From: Clostridiaceae bacterium 14S0207 | Lineage (GTDB): Bacteria; Bacillota; Clostridia; Clostridiales; Clostridiaceae | Assembly: GCA_003288255.1 (NCBI GenBank) | Contig: CP026600.1 | Coordinates: 2,418,001 to 2,482,000, forward strand | Direction of reading: 5' to 3' | Length of the DNA stretch: 64,000 nt | In this document: one piece after another, positions 47,689-56,017 of the stretch | How positions within the stretch are numbered: the stretch's first letter is position 1 | How the letters are laid out: every line of letters starts with the position of its first letter | Translations under genes and position numbers: made by a program | The notes under the pieces: generated by a model | The model's input: the letters and a program-made list of their open reading frames with translations, nothing else | Databases searched by the model: none | Told to the model about the DNA's origin: nothing

Positions 47689-47717
47689 ATGATAGTATAT
47701 ACATTCTATTATGTCAA
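47689..47717 (-). promoter_or_regulatory. Promoter for metG
   Basis: TTGACA (47712-47717) and TATCAT (47689-47694) on the minus strand are 17 bases apart, just upstream of the T-box leader. Confidence 0.8.
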
Positions 47718-47974
47718 GTTACCTTTTTTAAATAACTATAATGTCCGGAAATATATTACTCTTATTATTATACTATTAATTAATAAAACAATTTTAATTT
47801 AAACAAAGTATAAATTTCTAATTATCTTTTTATATTTTCTTAAATGCTCGTAAAGCCTTATTCTATGTGCTTTCGAGTATTTTTACTGTAGGAAGATACT
47901 TCACGTTTCTTTGCATATTTCCTCATGTCTTAGCTGTCAGAAGTGGTAAATAAGTAGTAAATTCATTTGTACTA

Positions 47975-49192
47975 CTAAGCAACAAGACGCTCCTGTTGCT
48001 TCTCTTTATTCAAGCGTTTCATTTCTGCCATTGCAGAATCGAATGTTGCATGTGCGTAATAGTTCAGCGTCATGGCTATATTAGCATGTCCCATAATGTA
48101 CTGTAATGCCTTTGGATTCATTCCTGCATTTGCATAGTTGGTACAGAATGTATGTCGCAAACTATGTGGAGTGATGTGTGGCAATTTATCCTCGTTATAC
48201 TTATTGTATTTCTTAACAAGACCTTTCATCATGCCGTTGTAATCACTTGCCACTTTTGGATAGTTCTTTCTATTAAGAAAGAGGAAATCACTATATCCAT
48301 CAATCTCAACACGCTTATCATTCTTTCGATTCGCTAACACTCGCTTAAATGCTTGATAGGCTTCTTCAACCATAGGAACTTGACGTTCGCCACTTTTGGT
48401 CTTTGGTGTTTCAATGTAGTACCCAATTTCAGTATCTCTCAATAGCTGATGGTCTATATTGACAAGACGATTCTCAAAATCTAAATCTGGAAGTGTCAAA
48501 CCACCAAACTCTGAAATACGAAGACCTGTTTTTAAGAGTATCAGAATTTCATCATAATTTTTGCTGTAGGTTTTATCAGCTTTTGCAAAGGCTAACAGTT
48601 TTTCTTCCTGTTCTTCTGTTAGTACGGTCTTAGGGACAGTATCATCATCAAGAACTGCTTTCAGTTGAAAGTCAAATGGATTCTTCCGAACACAATCATC
48701 TTGTATAGCAATATAGAATGAAGCCTTTAAAGAACGTTTGTAGTTATTGATGGTTTGATAAGCATAACCATTTTCACTCATTCTAATAGCCCATTCTTTA
48801 GCGTCTGATGGCTTAATACTGTCAATACTTCTTACACCTAACTTGTCTTTCTTCAAAATATCCATAAGATATTTGCGTCCAGTTTCAGTGTTTTTTCTAA
48901 CCTTTGGTCTTTGAGCGTTCTGTTTTGCGTAAAGCTGGCAGAGTGTCATTTTCTTTCCTACAACATCAATACCATCATGAATGTCTTTCTGTAACTCTGC
49001 GATTTTCTCTCTAAGTGAGATACAATCACGCTTTCCTGCTGGTACTCGGTCTGTAGCCACAAGTTTCCACGAGTAAACAAATTGCGGTTCTCCAAATGAA
49101 TCTATATATTTGTATAAGTATCTTCCGTCTTTTCGTTGGCTCTCTCCAGTCTTTAAGATTCGACCTTTATTGTCACGTCTTTTTTCTGACAT
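47975..49192 (-). CDS. int: Tn916-type tyrosine integrase
   Basis: The 405-aa recombinase excises and inserts the element. It has an N-terminal arm-binding domain (to about residue 70), a core-binding SAM-like domain (about 80-170) and a catalytic domain with R in LKTGLRISEFGGL, K in TPKTKSGERQVP, HSLRHTF and the final HxxR-type region MGHANIAMTLNYYAHATFD, where Y is the nucleophile (about residue 379). ATG follows AAAGGAGC. It lies at the element end nearest metG and follows xis after 81 bases. Confidence 0.98.
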   Translation of the reverse strand: MSEKRRDNKGRILKTGESQRKDGRYLYKYIDSFGEPQFVYSWKLVATDRVPAGKRDCISLREKIAELQKDIHDGIDVVGKKMTLCQLYAKQNAQRPKVRKNTETGRKYLMDILKKDKLGVRSIDSIKPSDAKEWAIRMSENGYAYQTINNYKRSLKASFYIAIQDDCVRKNPFDFQLKAVLDDDTVPKTVLTEEQEEKLLAFAKADKTYSKNYDEILILLKTGLRISEFGGLTLPDLDFENRLVNIDHQLLRDTEIGYYIETPKTKSGERQVPMVEEAYQAFKRVLANRKNDKRVEIDGYSDFLFLNRKNYPKVASDYNGMMKGLVKKYNKYNEDKLPHITPHSLRHTFCTNYANAGMNPKALQYIMGHANIAMTLNYYAHATFDSAMAEMKRLNKEKQQERLVA

Positions 49193-49273
49193 GGCATTTG
49201 CTCCTTTCCTTTATGGAAAGAGCCTTGATACGACTTAATACTATTTTATCATATACAAGACCCTTTGGCGACG

Positions 49274-49477
49274 CTAGATTGCGTCCAATGTATCTATAAT
49301 TTTTTCAAATTGTTTTCGTTTAATCTGAATACGATTGCCATTCATAATCAGCCAATTTGCATTTTTATTTTCCTCTGCCAAGCGTCGTAGCTTGTTTTCG
49401 CCAATACGAAAATATTTTGACGCTTCTTCAATGGTTAGGGTATAACGTTCCCAAATAGGAATGTCAGTCTGCTTCAT
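49274..49477 (-). CDS. xis: Tn916-type excisionase
   Basis: The 67-aa winged-helix DNA-binding protein has the MerR-like pattern [25 protein letters not shown]. It bends DNA at the element ends and favours excision by Int. ATG follows AAAGGAGG. Position and length agree with Tn916 xis. Confidence 0.96.
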
Positions 49478-49492
49478 AAAATCCTCCTTTCC

Positions 49493-49937
49493 AAATCACT
49501 TATTTGGATTTCATAAAAGTTGTTTTACCAGCAATCGAACAGCTTTAGCAAAGCTCACGGGAGTTCCACCCCTGCATGGTTCTCATGTAGCCATACTCAT
49601 TGCCTGCGACGGTTTTATCACGCTCGGACTATTGACTGTATGGGAGTATCATTATCACGATAAGAATGTCGTTGCAGGCAATCCTGCTAAAGATTGCTTC
49701 TCGGATCACTAACATGAATCGCTCGCTATCTTTATAAGATAGGTCATGGCGGTTAGTTCCGTTGGCTCTTTTCTTATCGAAACGTATTCGATTACTTTTA
49801 TTCAGTTTTCAAAGAACAATGGCTCGTTAGCCTATCAAAACACATTGAAAGCTCAATATGCTTTGGTGGAATAACAAACCTCCCTGTTCGGGAAGCGTGG
49901 AATGGTTTAGCACGCTTCCACGAAAGGAGAGAGGATA
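49493..49937. other. Tn916 spacer between xis and orf8
   Basis: About 445 bases without a convincing gene. A plus-strand frame at 49461-49712 corresponds in place to the old 'orf5' but lacks a family or ribosome site. Two stem-loops stand out: 49726-49742 and 49891-49919 (arms GGAAGCGTG / CACGCTTCC). The second lies just after the orf8 stop and could affect read-through to xis and int. Confidence 0.5.
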
Positions 49938-50168
49938 TTACTTAATTTCAAATGACAAAATCTTTGTAATCAGTCTGGTTTCCATTCTTCCACGTAAGAC
50001 TTCATCAACGACCATACTTTGATTGCCATATTCATCTTTCATAAGTCGTAGGGAACGCTTCGTTATGTACCCTCTGTAATGATGTAGAATCTGGTTAATC
50101 GCTTCGGTATCGCCATCTGTTGCCTTTACAATGAGAGGAAAGGGAATCATAGGATATTGTGTTTTCAT
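49938..50168 (-). CDS. orf8: Tn916 Orf8, helix-turn-helix-like regulatory protein
   Basis: The 76-aa protein begins MKTQYPMIPFPLIVKATDGD and has the 'helix-turn-helix domain' pattern found in Tn916 Orf8 (AINQILHHYRGYITKRSLR). Its start overlaps the orf7 stop by 4 bases. Together with Orf7 it promotes late transcription through xis, int and, in the circular form, the transfer genes. Confidence 0.9.
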   Translation of the reverse strand: MKTQYPMIPFPLIVKATDGDTEAINQILHHYRGYITKRSLRLMKDEYGNQSMVVDEVLRGRMETRLITKILSFEIK

Positions 50169-50587
50169 TCTTCAAATTCCTCCATAAACTTTTTAATTAA
50201 GGCTAGTCCACTGGTTCTATGCCGATAGACAGTAGAACGGTTCAATTTCAACAGGTCTGCAATTTCTGAATCGCTCATGTCCATAAAGTAAAACAGCAGT
50301 AGAATTTCACGTTTCTTGTCTGGCAACTCACGTAATGCTTCACTCAACAAATCATTTTCAACGCCTACTGATAACCCATTGAGTGTAAAAATCTGAAAGT
50401 CAGTTGAATAGTTATCTGTTGTCGCAAACTGGCTAACAAGATAATCGCCAACATCCGAAAAGGACACCTCACGCTTTGCAATCCTTGAAAGATAAAGCAT
50501 ATAATTCTTTCGCTCGTCTTCCATAGCACGTTTACAGATATAGTCAAACTGATTTTCTATTGTGGTCTGAAAAGAAGATGGTTTCAT
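50165..50587 (-). CDS. orf7: Tn916 Orf7, sigma-factor-like regulator
   Basis: The 140-aa form starts at ATG 50587, after GGGGGTGAG; a GTG three codons earlier overlaps the ribosome site. It carries a sigma-70 region 4 helix-turn-helix (LPDKKREILLLFYFMDMSDSEIADLLKLNRSTVYRHR, read in parts at residues 92-127). In Tn916 it is required for read-through activation of the mobility and transfer genes after tetracycline induction. Confidence 0.92.
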   Translation of the reverse strand: MKPSSFQTTIENQFDYICKRAMEDERKNYMLYLSRIAKREVSFSDVGDYLVSQFATTDNYSTDFQIFTLNGLSVGVENDLLSEALRELPDKKREILLLFYFMDMSDSEIADLLKLNRSTVYRHRTSGLALIKKFMEEFEE

Positions 50588-50596
50588 GTTTCTCAC

Positions 50597-51091
50597 CCCC
50601 TTTCTGTCTAGGAAAGGAAGTGAGCCTTGCTCGTTTATCTCCTTTCACTCTTAGTCCCAATGTGAAAGGGGGATTTGTTGCATTACTGATAAATAAACTT
50701 TGTAAAAAAGTTCTGAATAGCCAAAAAAGCATATAAACAGATTTATTTCTCTGTTTACATGCTTCTGTTATTCTATCTATATGATTTATAAAACCACATT
50801 GGTGGACGTACTTATCTATTGCAGATAGACGACTTTTTTTGACAAGAACCCAATGTAAGGAAATTTATTGTATATGATGTACTTCATGGCGACGTTGACC
50901 TCCAACAAACCGCCATTTGGAAGTAATATACAATATTTTAACAGCGTAAATAGCACTACCATATAACGGTTTTTTTTATTGGCGTTTAGTAGTGCTTTTT
51001 ATTAAATATAAACCTATAAACCATATAACACGTTTTTCTATACCTGTTTTTAATTCAGTAGGAACAATAAAATGTATAGAGGTGGTCTACT
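50597..51091. other. Regulatory region between divergent orf7 and orf9
   Basis: About 495 bases. A plus-strand stem-loop with arms AGCACTAC (50950-50957 region) and GTAGTGCT (about 50988-50995) is followed by T-rich sequence and looks like a terminator pointing toward orf9. TTGACA occurs upstream on the plus strand near 50840. A 62-codon minus-strand frame at 50544-50732 fits the place of the Tn916 'orf10' but is not convincing. Confidence 0.5.
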
Positions 51092-51445
51092 ATGCGTAAA
51101 AAAGAAGATAAATATGATTTTAGAGCCTTTGGTTTAGCCATTAAAGAAGCTCGATTGAAACGAGGTTTAACTCGTGAACAAGTGGGAGCATTGATTGAAA
51201 TTGACCCACGGTACTTAACTAATATTGAAAATAAAGGGCAACACCCCAGCATACAAGTTCTTTATGACCTTGTATCGTTACTTCATGTTTCCGTTGATGA
51301 ATTTTTCTTACCTGCTAATAACTTGGTAAAAAGCACCCGACGATTACAGATAGAGAAATACATGGATAGCTTTACAGACAAAGAACTATCCTTAATGGAA
51401 TCTTTAGCCAGCGGTATCAACGAAGCAAGAAACATCGAAGACTAA
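51092..51445 (+). CDS. orf9: Tn916 Orf9, XRE-family repressor
   Basis: The 117-aa protein has an N-terminal Cro/CI helix-turn-helix ([30 protein letters not shown]) and a helical tail. It is the only confident gene of the element on the plus strand here. ATG follows AGAGGTGG. In the Tn916 model its expression opposes transcription of orf7-orf8 and is overcome by read-through from the tet(M) promoter. Confidence 0.93.
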   Translation: MRKKEDKYDFRAFGLAIKEARLKRGLTREQVGALIEIDPRYLTNIENKGQHPSIQVLYDLVSLLHVSVDEFFLPANNLVKSTRRLQIEKYMDSFTDKELSLMESLASGINEARNIED

Positions 51446-51470
51446 TTAAAAGAATCCATACATAACGGAA

Positions 51471-51515
51471 AGAGCCGATAAAATGAGATTGTATTAATCT
51501 CATTTTATCGGCTCT
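51471..51515. terminator. Bidirectional terminator between orf9 and orf6
   Basis: Perfect 18-base arms 51471-51488 and 51498-51515 with a 9-base loop. It overlaps the last codons of orf6 and stands between the converging genes. Confidence 0.85.
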
Positions 51516-51693
51516 GCGTCTTTGCGTCTGGCTCTGTAATCACAGTTACTTTGAACTGCTTTATTTCAATTAAATTTTCTTGTCTGCATTTCGGACAATA
51601 GAGGGGGAATTTTTTTAATTCAGTATCTTCCCTTATCTTTAATCGTGTTTTATTTCCACATACAGGACACAATATCCACTTGTAGTTTATAAT
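51505..51693 (-). CDS. orf6: Tn916 Orf6, cysteine-rich KTR protein
   Basis: A 62-aa zinc-ribbon-like protein with CPVCGNKTRLKIRED and YCPKCRQENLIEI, i.e. two CxxC pairs about 20 residues apart and the KTR motif. The frame contains no ATG, GTG or TTG at the proper distance from the clear AGGAGGAG at 51700-51707. The best start is ATT at 51691-51693, so the real start is an unusual codon or uncertain. Its function is unknown. Confidence 0.75.
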   Translation of the reverse strand: MINYKWILCPVCGNKTRLKIREDTELKKFPLYCPKCRQENLIEIKQFKVTVITEPDAKTQSR

Positions 51694-51790
51694 AACTATC
51701 TCCTCCTTTACACTTTAATTCAAATCTTTATTAAAAAATATTTCATCTTATTTAACAAGAAACCATATTTATATAACAACATAAAATACA

Positions 51791-53710
51791 CTAAGTTATT
51801 TTATTGAACATATATCGTACTTTATCTATCCGACTATTTGGACGACGGGGCTGGCAAACAGGTTCACCGGTAGTAACATGGTACCCTTTTAACTCTGTTA
51901 AACAAACACTACGTCCATTTGTAAAGAAAGTTAAATCACTACGATATTCTTGAATACACCGAGCAGGGATTTCTCCACTAAGAATGACCTCATTATTTTT
52001 CAATTGAGTGTCTACGATGTTCGCACAATATTTAGGAGCATCGTTGTATGCTCGTGAAAGATATTCCTGTGGCGCATAAATTTTAAAACTAAGATATGGC
52101 TCTAACAATTCTGTTCCAGCTTTTTTTAAGACTTGTTCCAATACAATAGGAGCAAGCATCCGAAAATCTGCTGGGGTACTAACAGGGCTATAGTATAAGC
52201 CATACTTAAAACAGATTTTACAGTCCGTCACATTCCAACCATACAATCCTTGTTCACAGCCATAGCGTATCCCCTCCATAACTGCATTTTGAAACGATTG
52301 ATTTAAGTATCCAAGAGAAACCGAGCTCTCATACTGCATTCCACTTCCCAACGGAAGCGGTGATACAGATAAACCAATGGAAGCCCAGAAAGGATTTGGC
52401 GGCACTTCGATGTGAATGGTATATTCTGCATTTTTTAACGGTCTCTCCATATAAATGACTGTAGGCTCTTTTAGTTCTATCTCCACATGATACTTTTCTT
52501 GCAACAGTGCACTAATCACTTCCATTTGTACTTTCCCTAAGAAAGAAAGTATAATTTCATGTGTCGTAGAATCCACGTAATATCGTAGAAGCGGATCACT
52601 ATCTGAGATTTCCAAAAGGGCATCAAGCAACATTTCTCTCTGTTCAGGTTTACTCGGTTCAACAGTTGTTTGTAGTAGAGGGTGCGGATTTTCAATCTTT
52701 TTTCTCTGTGGCAATAGTTTTGTATCTCCAAGAACACTATTTAACTTCAAAAACTCATTCTGCAAAATAACAATTTCCCCGGAATAAGCCTTATCGATTT
52801 TACATAATTCACCATTTATTGAAGTATACATTTCTGTAACTTTTATTTTTTCTTTTTCTGATACTCTAACCGAATCTCGTAAATGTAGTACTCCACTATA
52901 AAGGCGTATATATGCAAGACGTTGTCTTTTTTTTGTATATTCAATTTTGAAAACATTTCCGCAAAGTTCAGACTGACCTCGATGTGTTGATGAATAAAAT
53001 TTATTAGTAATAACTTCTATAAGGTTATCAATCCCTATATTACTTTTTGCACTTCCATGATAAAGAGGGAACAGAGAACAATTCTGAAATCTTATGCTTT
53101 CCTCTTGTTCGAGTTCCAATGCTTCTAATGATTTACCGGACATATATTTCTCTAAAAGGTCATCGTTTCCCTCTATTACCGTATCCCATTGTTCAGATTC
53201 GGTAAAGTTCGTCACACACATATTAGGATACAGTTCTACCTTCTGTTTGATTACAATTTCGGCAGAAAGTTTCTCTTTAATATCCTGATAAACCGTTGAT
53301 AAATCAATTCCATTTTGGTCAATCTTATTGATAAAAAAGATTGTGGGAATCCCCATTTTCCTAAGTGCATGAAATAATATACGAGTTTGTGCTTGTACGC
53401 CATCTTTTGCAGAAATCAGTAGAATTGCCCCATCTAAAACTGATAATGAACGATATACTTCTGCTAAGAAATCCATATGTCCTGGCGTGTCTATGATGTT
53501 CACCTTCGTATTTTCCCACTGAAAAGAGGTTATTCCTGTCTGAATTGTAATTCCTCTCTGACGTTCTAAAAGCGTATTATCCGTCCTCGTTGTACCTTTG
53601 TCCACGCTTCCTAATTCTGTAATCGCTCCACTGTTATATAATAAGCTTTCTGTTAAGGTAGTTTTTCCTGCATCAACATGAGCTAAAACTCCAATATTAA
53701 TAATTTTCAT
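51791..53710 (-). CDS. tet(M): Ribosomal protection tetracycline resistance protein Tet(M)
   Basis: The 639-aa EF-G-like GTPase dislodges tetracycline from the ribosome. GTPase motifs are [15 protein letters not shown] (G1, residues 9-23), DTPGHMDF (G3) and NKIDQNG (G4). The frame is intact to the end [12 protein letters not shown] 53710 follows GGAGG at 53719-53723; an in-frame start five codons earlier overlaps the ribosome site. The C-terminal part (about residues 590-625, with [17 protein letters not shown]) differs in several places from the Tn916 allele as I remember it, consistent with mosaic tet(M) alleles. Confidence 0.98.
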   Translation of the reverse strand: MKIINIGVLAHVDAGKTTLTESLLYNSGAITELGSVDKGTTRTDNTLLERQRGITIQTGITSFQWENTKVNIIDTPGHMDFLAEVYRSLSVLDGAILLISAKDGVQAQTRILFHALRKMGIPTIFFINKIDQNGIDLSTVYQDIKEKLSAEIVIKQKVELYPNMCVTNFTESEQWDTVIEGNDDLLEKYMSGKSLEALELEQEESIRFQNCSLFPLYHGSAKSNIGIDNLIEVITNKFYSSTHRGQSELCGNVFKIEYTKKRQRLAYIRLYSGVLHLRDSVRVSEKEKIKVTEMYTSINGELCKIDKAYSGEIVILQNEFLKLNSVLGDTKLLPQRKKIENPHPLLQTTVEPSKPEQREMLLDALLEISDSDPLLRYYVDSTTHEIILSFLGKVQMEVISALLQEKYHVEIELKEPTVIYMERPLKNAEYTIHIEVPPNPFWASIGLSVSPLPLGSGMQYESSVSLGYLNQSFQNAVMEGIRYGCEQGLYGWNVTDCKICFKYGLYYSPVSTPADFRMLAPIVLEQVLKKAGTELLEPYLSFKIYAPQEYLSRAYNDAPKYCANIVDTQLKNNEVILSGEIPARCIQEYRSDLTFFTNGRSVCLTELKGYHVTTGEPVCQPRRPNSRIDKVRYMFNKIT

Positions 53711-53725
53711 GTGATTTTCCTCCAT

Positions 53726-53812
53726 TCAAAAACCCAAAAGGGCATAAAAATCCCAGTGATAAATACTTTTATCACTGGGATTTTTATGCATAACCATAGG
53801 TATACAAAGCAT
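53726..53812 (-). CDS. orf12: tet(M) leader peptide (orf12)
   Basis: A 28-codon frame runs from ATG 53812 to TGA 53726, just before the tet(M) ribosome site. It spans the attenuator stem-loop, reads CIPMVMHKNPSDKSIYHWDF in its centre and ends ALLGF. It matches the Orf12 leader of Tn916, whose translation is linked to attenuation. Confidence 0.9.
   Translation of the reverse strand: MLCIPMVMHKNPSDKSIYHWDFYALLGF
53746..53785 (-). terminator. tet(M) transcription attenuator
   Basis: Arms 53746-53763 and 53768-53785 give a perfect 18-bp stem with a 4-base loop, ending in T5 on the minus strand. In Tn916, tetracycline increases read-through of this terminator into tet(M). Confidence 0.9.
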
Positions 53813-53850
53813 ACAGATATTCTCTGGATACTTTAGAATCACATGATAAA

Positions 53851-53948
53851 GGTATTCTTAAACTGGGTACAAAAAACTAAGCCCTCCTAAAAAAGGACAT
53901 CCAATTATTTGTTCCCACTATCAAATTGACAGTTTATTTAAGAATACC
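53851..53948 (-). repeat. 12-bp long-range inverted repeat in the tet(M) leader
   Basis: GGTATTCTTAAA (plus 53851-53862) and TTTAAGAATACC (53937-53948) are exact inverses 74 bases apart and could pair in the leader RNA. The 5' RNA arm is formed by the last four sense codons of a 7-codon frame. Confidence 0.75.
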
Positions 53949-53957
53949 TTGCCGCAT
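53934..53957 (-). CDS. Candidate 7-codon leader peptide upstream of tet(M)
   Basis: The minus-strand frame ATG CGG CAA GGT ATT CTT AAA TAA (MRQGILK) follows AAAGGAG at normal spacing and begins about 25 bases after the promoter start point. Its size and position suit a regulatory leader. Translation is inferred from the ribosome site only. Confidence 0.5.
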   Translation of the reverse strand: MRQGILK

Positions 53958-53988
53958 ATTTATTAACTCCTTTTAAATAGATACTTAA

Positions 53989-54017
53989 ATAATAGCACGT
54001 AAGAGCATATTTGTAAA
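53989..54017 (-). promoter_or_regulatory. tet(M) promoter
   Basis: TTTACA (54012-54017) and TATTAT (53989-53994) on the minus strand are 17 bases apart. They precede the long regulated leader of tet(M), which fills the roughly 270 bases to its start. Confidence 0.85.
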
Positions 54018-54086
54018 GGAATCTCCAATTTTTTATCAAAGAGAGTACGTGATTACAAAATAGCTGTAATAATGTACCAATATTTG

Positions 54087-55001
54087 TTATTCTATAATCT
54101 TCCAATTACTCCCGTTCTTTTCAAGTACCAAATCAAATTGAGATACCTGCGTTGCTTTGGTCTGCTGGTCGATATACTCCACTGTCAGCGATACCGTGAC
54201 TTGATTATCCTTACGATTGTGAATAGGATTTACCAGTTCTTGAAAGATGTACTCTTTTCCGATTGGTTTTAATATCCCGTCATTCACATAGTAGGAAAGT
54301 TCACTGGCTGTCGCTGTAGGATAGAGCTTGAAGAACGTCGTTAAAAACTCATTGATTTCATTGGTTGTAATGGAATCAACCGTCCCCTCACTTTCAATGG
54401 CTTTTGGTTTATAACTTGATTTCTTAGGTATGTTGGTAATGGTCGGATTCTTAACCAGTACCATATTTCCAGAACCATCTACATAGACACTCACTATATA
54501 AGCAGAGTGGACGGTCTTTGTATTTTCTCCCTCTGTAATGAGCTGGTCTACACTGTAGGTTACATTAAACTCATTGTCGCCAGTTGGCTCTACCGTCCAT
54601 ATCTGAAATCCTCTTACAGAAGACGATACAGGAATATCTTTGCGTACTGTATCAACATTGAGAGCTTGAAGTTCATCTGTCAGATAGCCTTTTAGACTTT
54701 CCATTCGATTATCAATGGACTTATCGGATTGCTCCCATGAATAGTAGACTTTCGCAAAGTTCTCTACAAAATTTTCTACATGATGAGTATCAACGTATTC
54801 CTTTTCTATGATAGTTGTTTCGTGAATAGTATGAGTATCTATAGCTGTAAAGTGCTTGAATATCGCAAAGCTGAAACTAAGCCCTAAAAGTACCCACAAG
54901 GCAATCACAACCTTTTTATGAGGATTGACCTTATAGACACGAGGTTTCTTTTCCTTTGGTATCTGTTTTTCTTTATTCTGATTTTTTCTAAATTTCATCA
55001 T
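54087..55001 (-). CDS. orf13: Tn916 Orf13, TcpC-like conjugation protein
   Basis: I place the start at ATG 55001 (spaced from AAGGAAG), giving 304 aa. A basic N-terminus, one membrane segment (VVIALWVLLGLSFSFAIF) and two external NTF2-like domains fit the TcpC family, which is part of the wall-spanning transfer channel. The gene overlaps or abuts orf14 upstream and is the last conjugation gene before the tet(M) promoter. Confidence 0.92.
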   Translation of the reverse strand: MMKFRKNQNKEKQIPKEKKPRVYKVNPHKKVVIALWVLLGLSFSFAIFKHFTAIDTHTIHETTIIEKEYVDTHHVENFVENFAKVYYSWEQSDKSIDNRMESLKGYLTDELQALNVDTVRKDIPVSSSVRGFQIWTVEPTGDNEFNVTYSVDQLITEGENTKTVHSAYIVSVYVDGSGNMVLVKNPTITNIPKKSSYKPKAIESEGTVDSITTNEINEFLTTFFKLYPTATASELSYYVNDGILKPIGKEYIFQELVNPIHNRKDNQVTVSLTVEYIDQQTKATQVSQFDLVLEKNGSNWKIIE

Positions 55002-55015
55002 TAAATCTTCCTTTC

Positions 55016-56017
55016 TCATTGTTTGATTCGTCCTGCTCCCACTAAATGCTGTTGCCAGTAGGGGCTTGTTAAGTCGGCATAACCGATTGGGTCGCCTGCA
55101 TGAAACATACGGTTATTGCCAAGGTATATCCCAACATGAGTAATATAAGAGCCAGCGTTATAGGTAGAATGAAAGAAAACCAAATCGCCAGCTTGTGCTT
55201 CCGATAGTGGGATATGCTGGGTCACATCATATTGCTGTTGTGCGGTTCGTGGTAAGTTAATTCCAGCTTTTCCATACGTCCATTGTGTCAGTCCGCTACA
55301 ATCAAAAGAAGTAGTCGGGGAAGCTCCACCGTAAACGTATCGCCAGCCCTCATATTTCAGTGCTTCGTCCATGATGGCTTGTACCGTATCATCATCAAAC
55401 TCTGTTGTGACAAGATACTGCGTTACCAGTTGCACATAAAACATATTGCCATAGTTGTATCGCCAGCCCCCATTGATAGGTATGGCTATGGGATTGGGGT
55501 AAGACACTTTTTCGCCACCTGAATACTCTTTTGAGAAACTTTGAGCCAGTTCAAAGGTATATTTATTTCCACGATTAGCCACATACCCTAAGAAACCACC
55601 ACCATAATTGTAGGACTGGATAACCGATTCTAAATCTACACTGAGCCTTTCGCTACTGGCTAATAATTCACTGAAATACTTCACACCTTGCTTAATGGAT
55701 TCTTCTGTACTCAATGAATTAGGTGGAAGACCGAGGGATTCCGAGGACTGCATAACATCTTCCGCAGTACCGCCCGATTCCACCTGTATAATCGCAAGAA
55801 GTATGTTGACATATTCTTCAACGCCATATTCTTTGGCATATTTTTCTACCATAGGCTTATGAGCCAGCACTTCTGCGGAAACATTCACACCTCCATAATG
55901 AATATTGGAAATTCCGCTGTCCTGTTCATCTGAAAATAAAATGGCAACAAACAGAAGCAGTGAGAAGACCATCAAGAATAATCCAGAACCACCAATCACT
56001 AAAGTTTTCAACTTCAT
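55016..56017 (-). CDS. orf14: Tn916 Orf14, bifunctional lysozyme-like / NlpC-P60 hydrolase
   Basis: The 333-aa exported protein has an N-terminal helix (IGGSGLFLMVFSLLLFVAIL). A lysozyme-like domain (about 55-195) has LLAIIQVESGG, with the glutamate catalytic, and SYNYGGGFLGYV. A C-terminal NlpC/P60 domain (about 215-333) has SFDCSGLTQW (catalytic cysteine), FFHSTYNAGSYITHVGIYLG (histidine) and MFHAGDP. It opens peptidoglycan locally for the transfer apparatus. Its start overlaps the orf15 stop by 4 bases. Confidence 0.95.
   Translation of the reverse strand: MKLKTLVIGGSGLFLMVFSLLLFVAILFSDEQDSGISNIHYGGVNVSAEVLAHKPMVEKYAKEYGVEEYVNILLAIIQVESGGTAEDVMQSSESLGLPPNSLSTEESIKQGVKYFSELLASSERLSVDLESVIQSYNYGGGFLGYVANRGNKYTFELAQSFSKEYSGGEKVSYPNPIAIPINGGWRYNYGNMFYVQLVTQYLVTTEFDDDTVQAIMDEALKYEGWRYVYGGASPTTSFDCSGLTQWTYGKAGINLPRTAQQQYDVTQHIPLSEAQAGDLVFFHSTYNAGSYITHVGIYLGNNRMFHAGDPIGYADLTSPYWQQHLVGAGRIKQ

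Noticed and set aside
49461-49712. 83-codon plus-strand frame, place of the old Tn916 orf5
   Set aside because: It overlaps xis, has no ribosome site and shows no recognisable domain; it looks like a chance frame in the spacer.
50544-50732. 62-codon minus-strand frame upstream of orf7, place of the old Tn916 orf10
   Set aside because: It overlaps the orf7 start out of frame, has no clear ribosome site and low-complexity content; kept only as a remark on the regulatory region.
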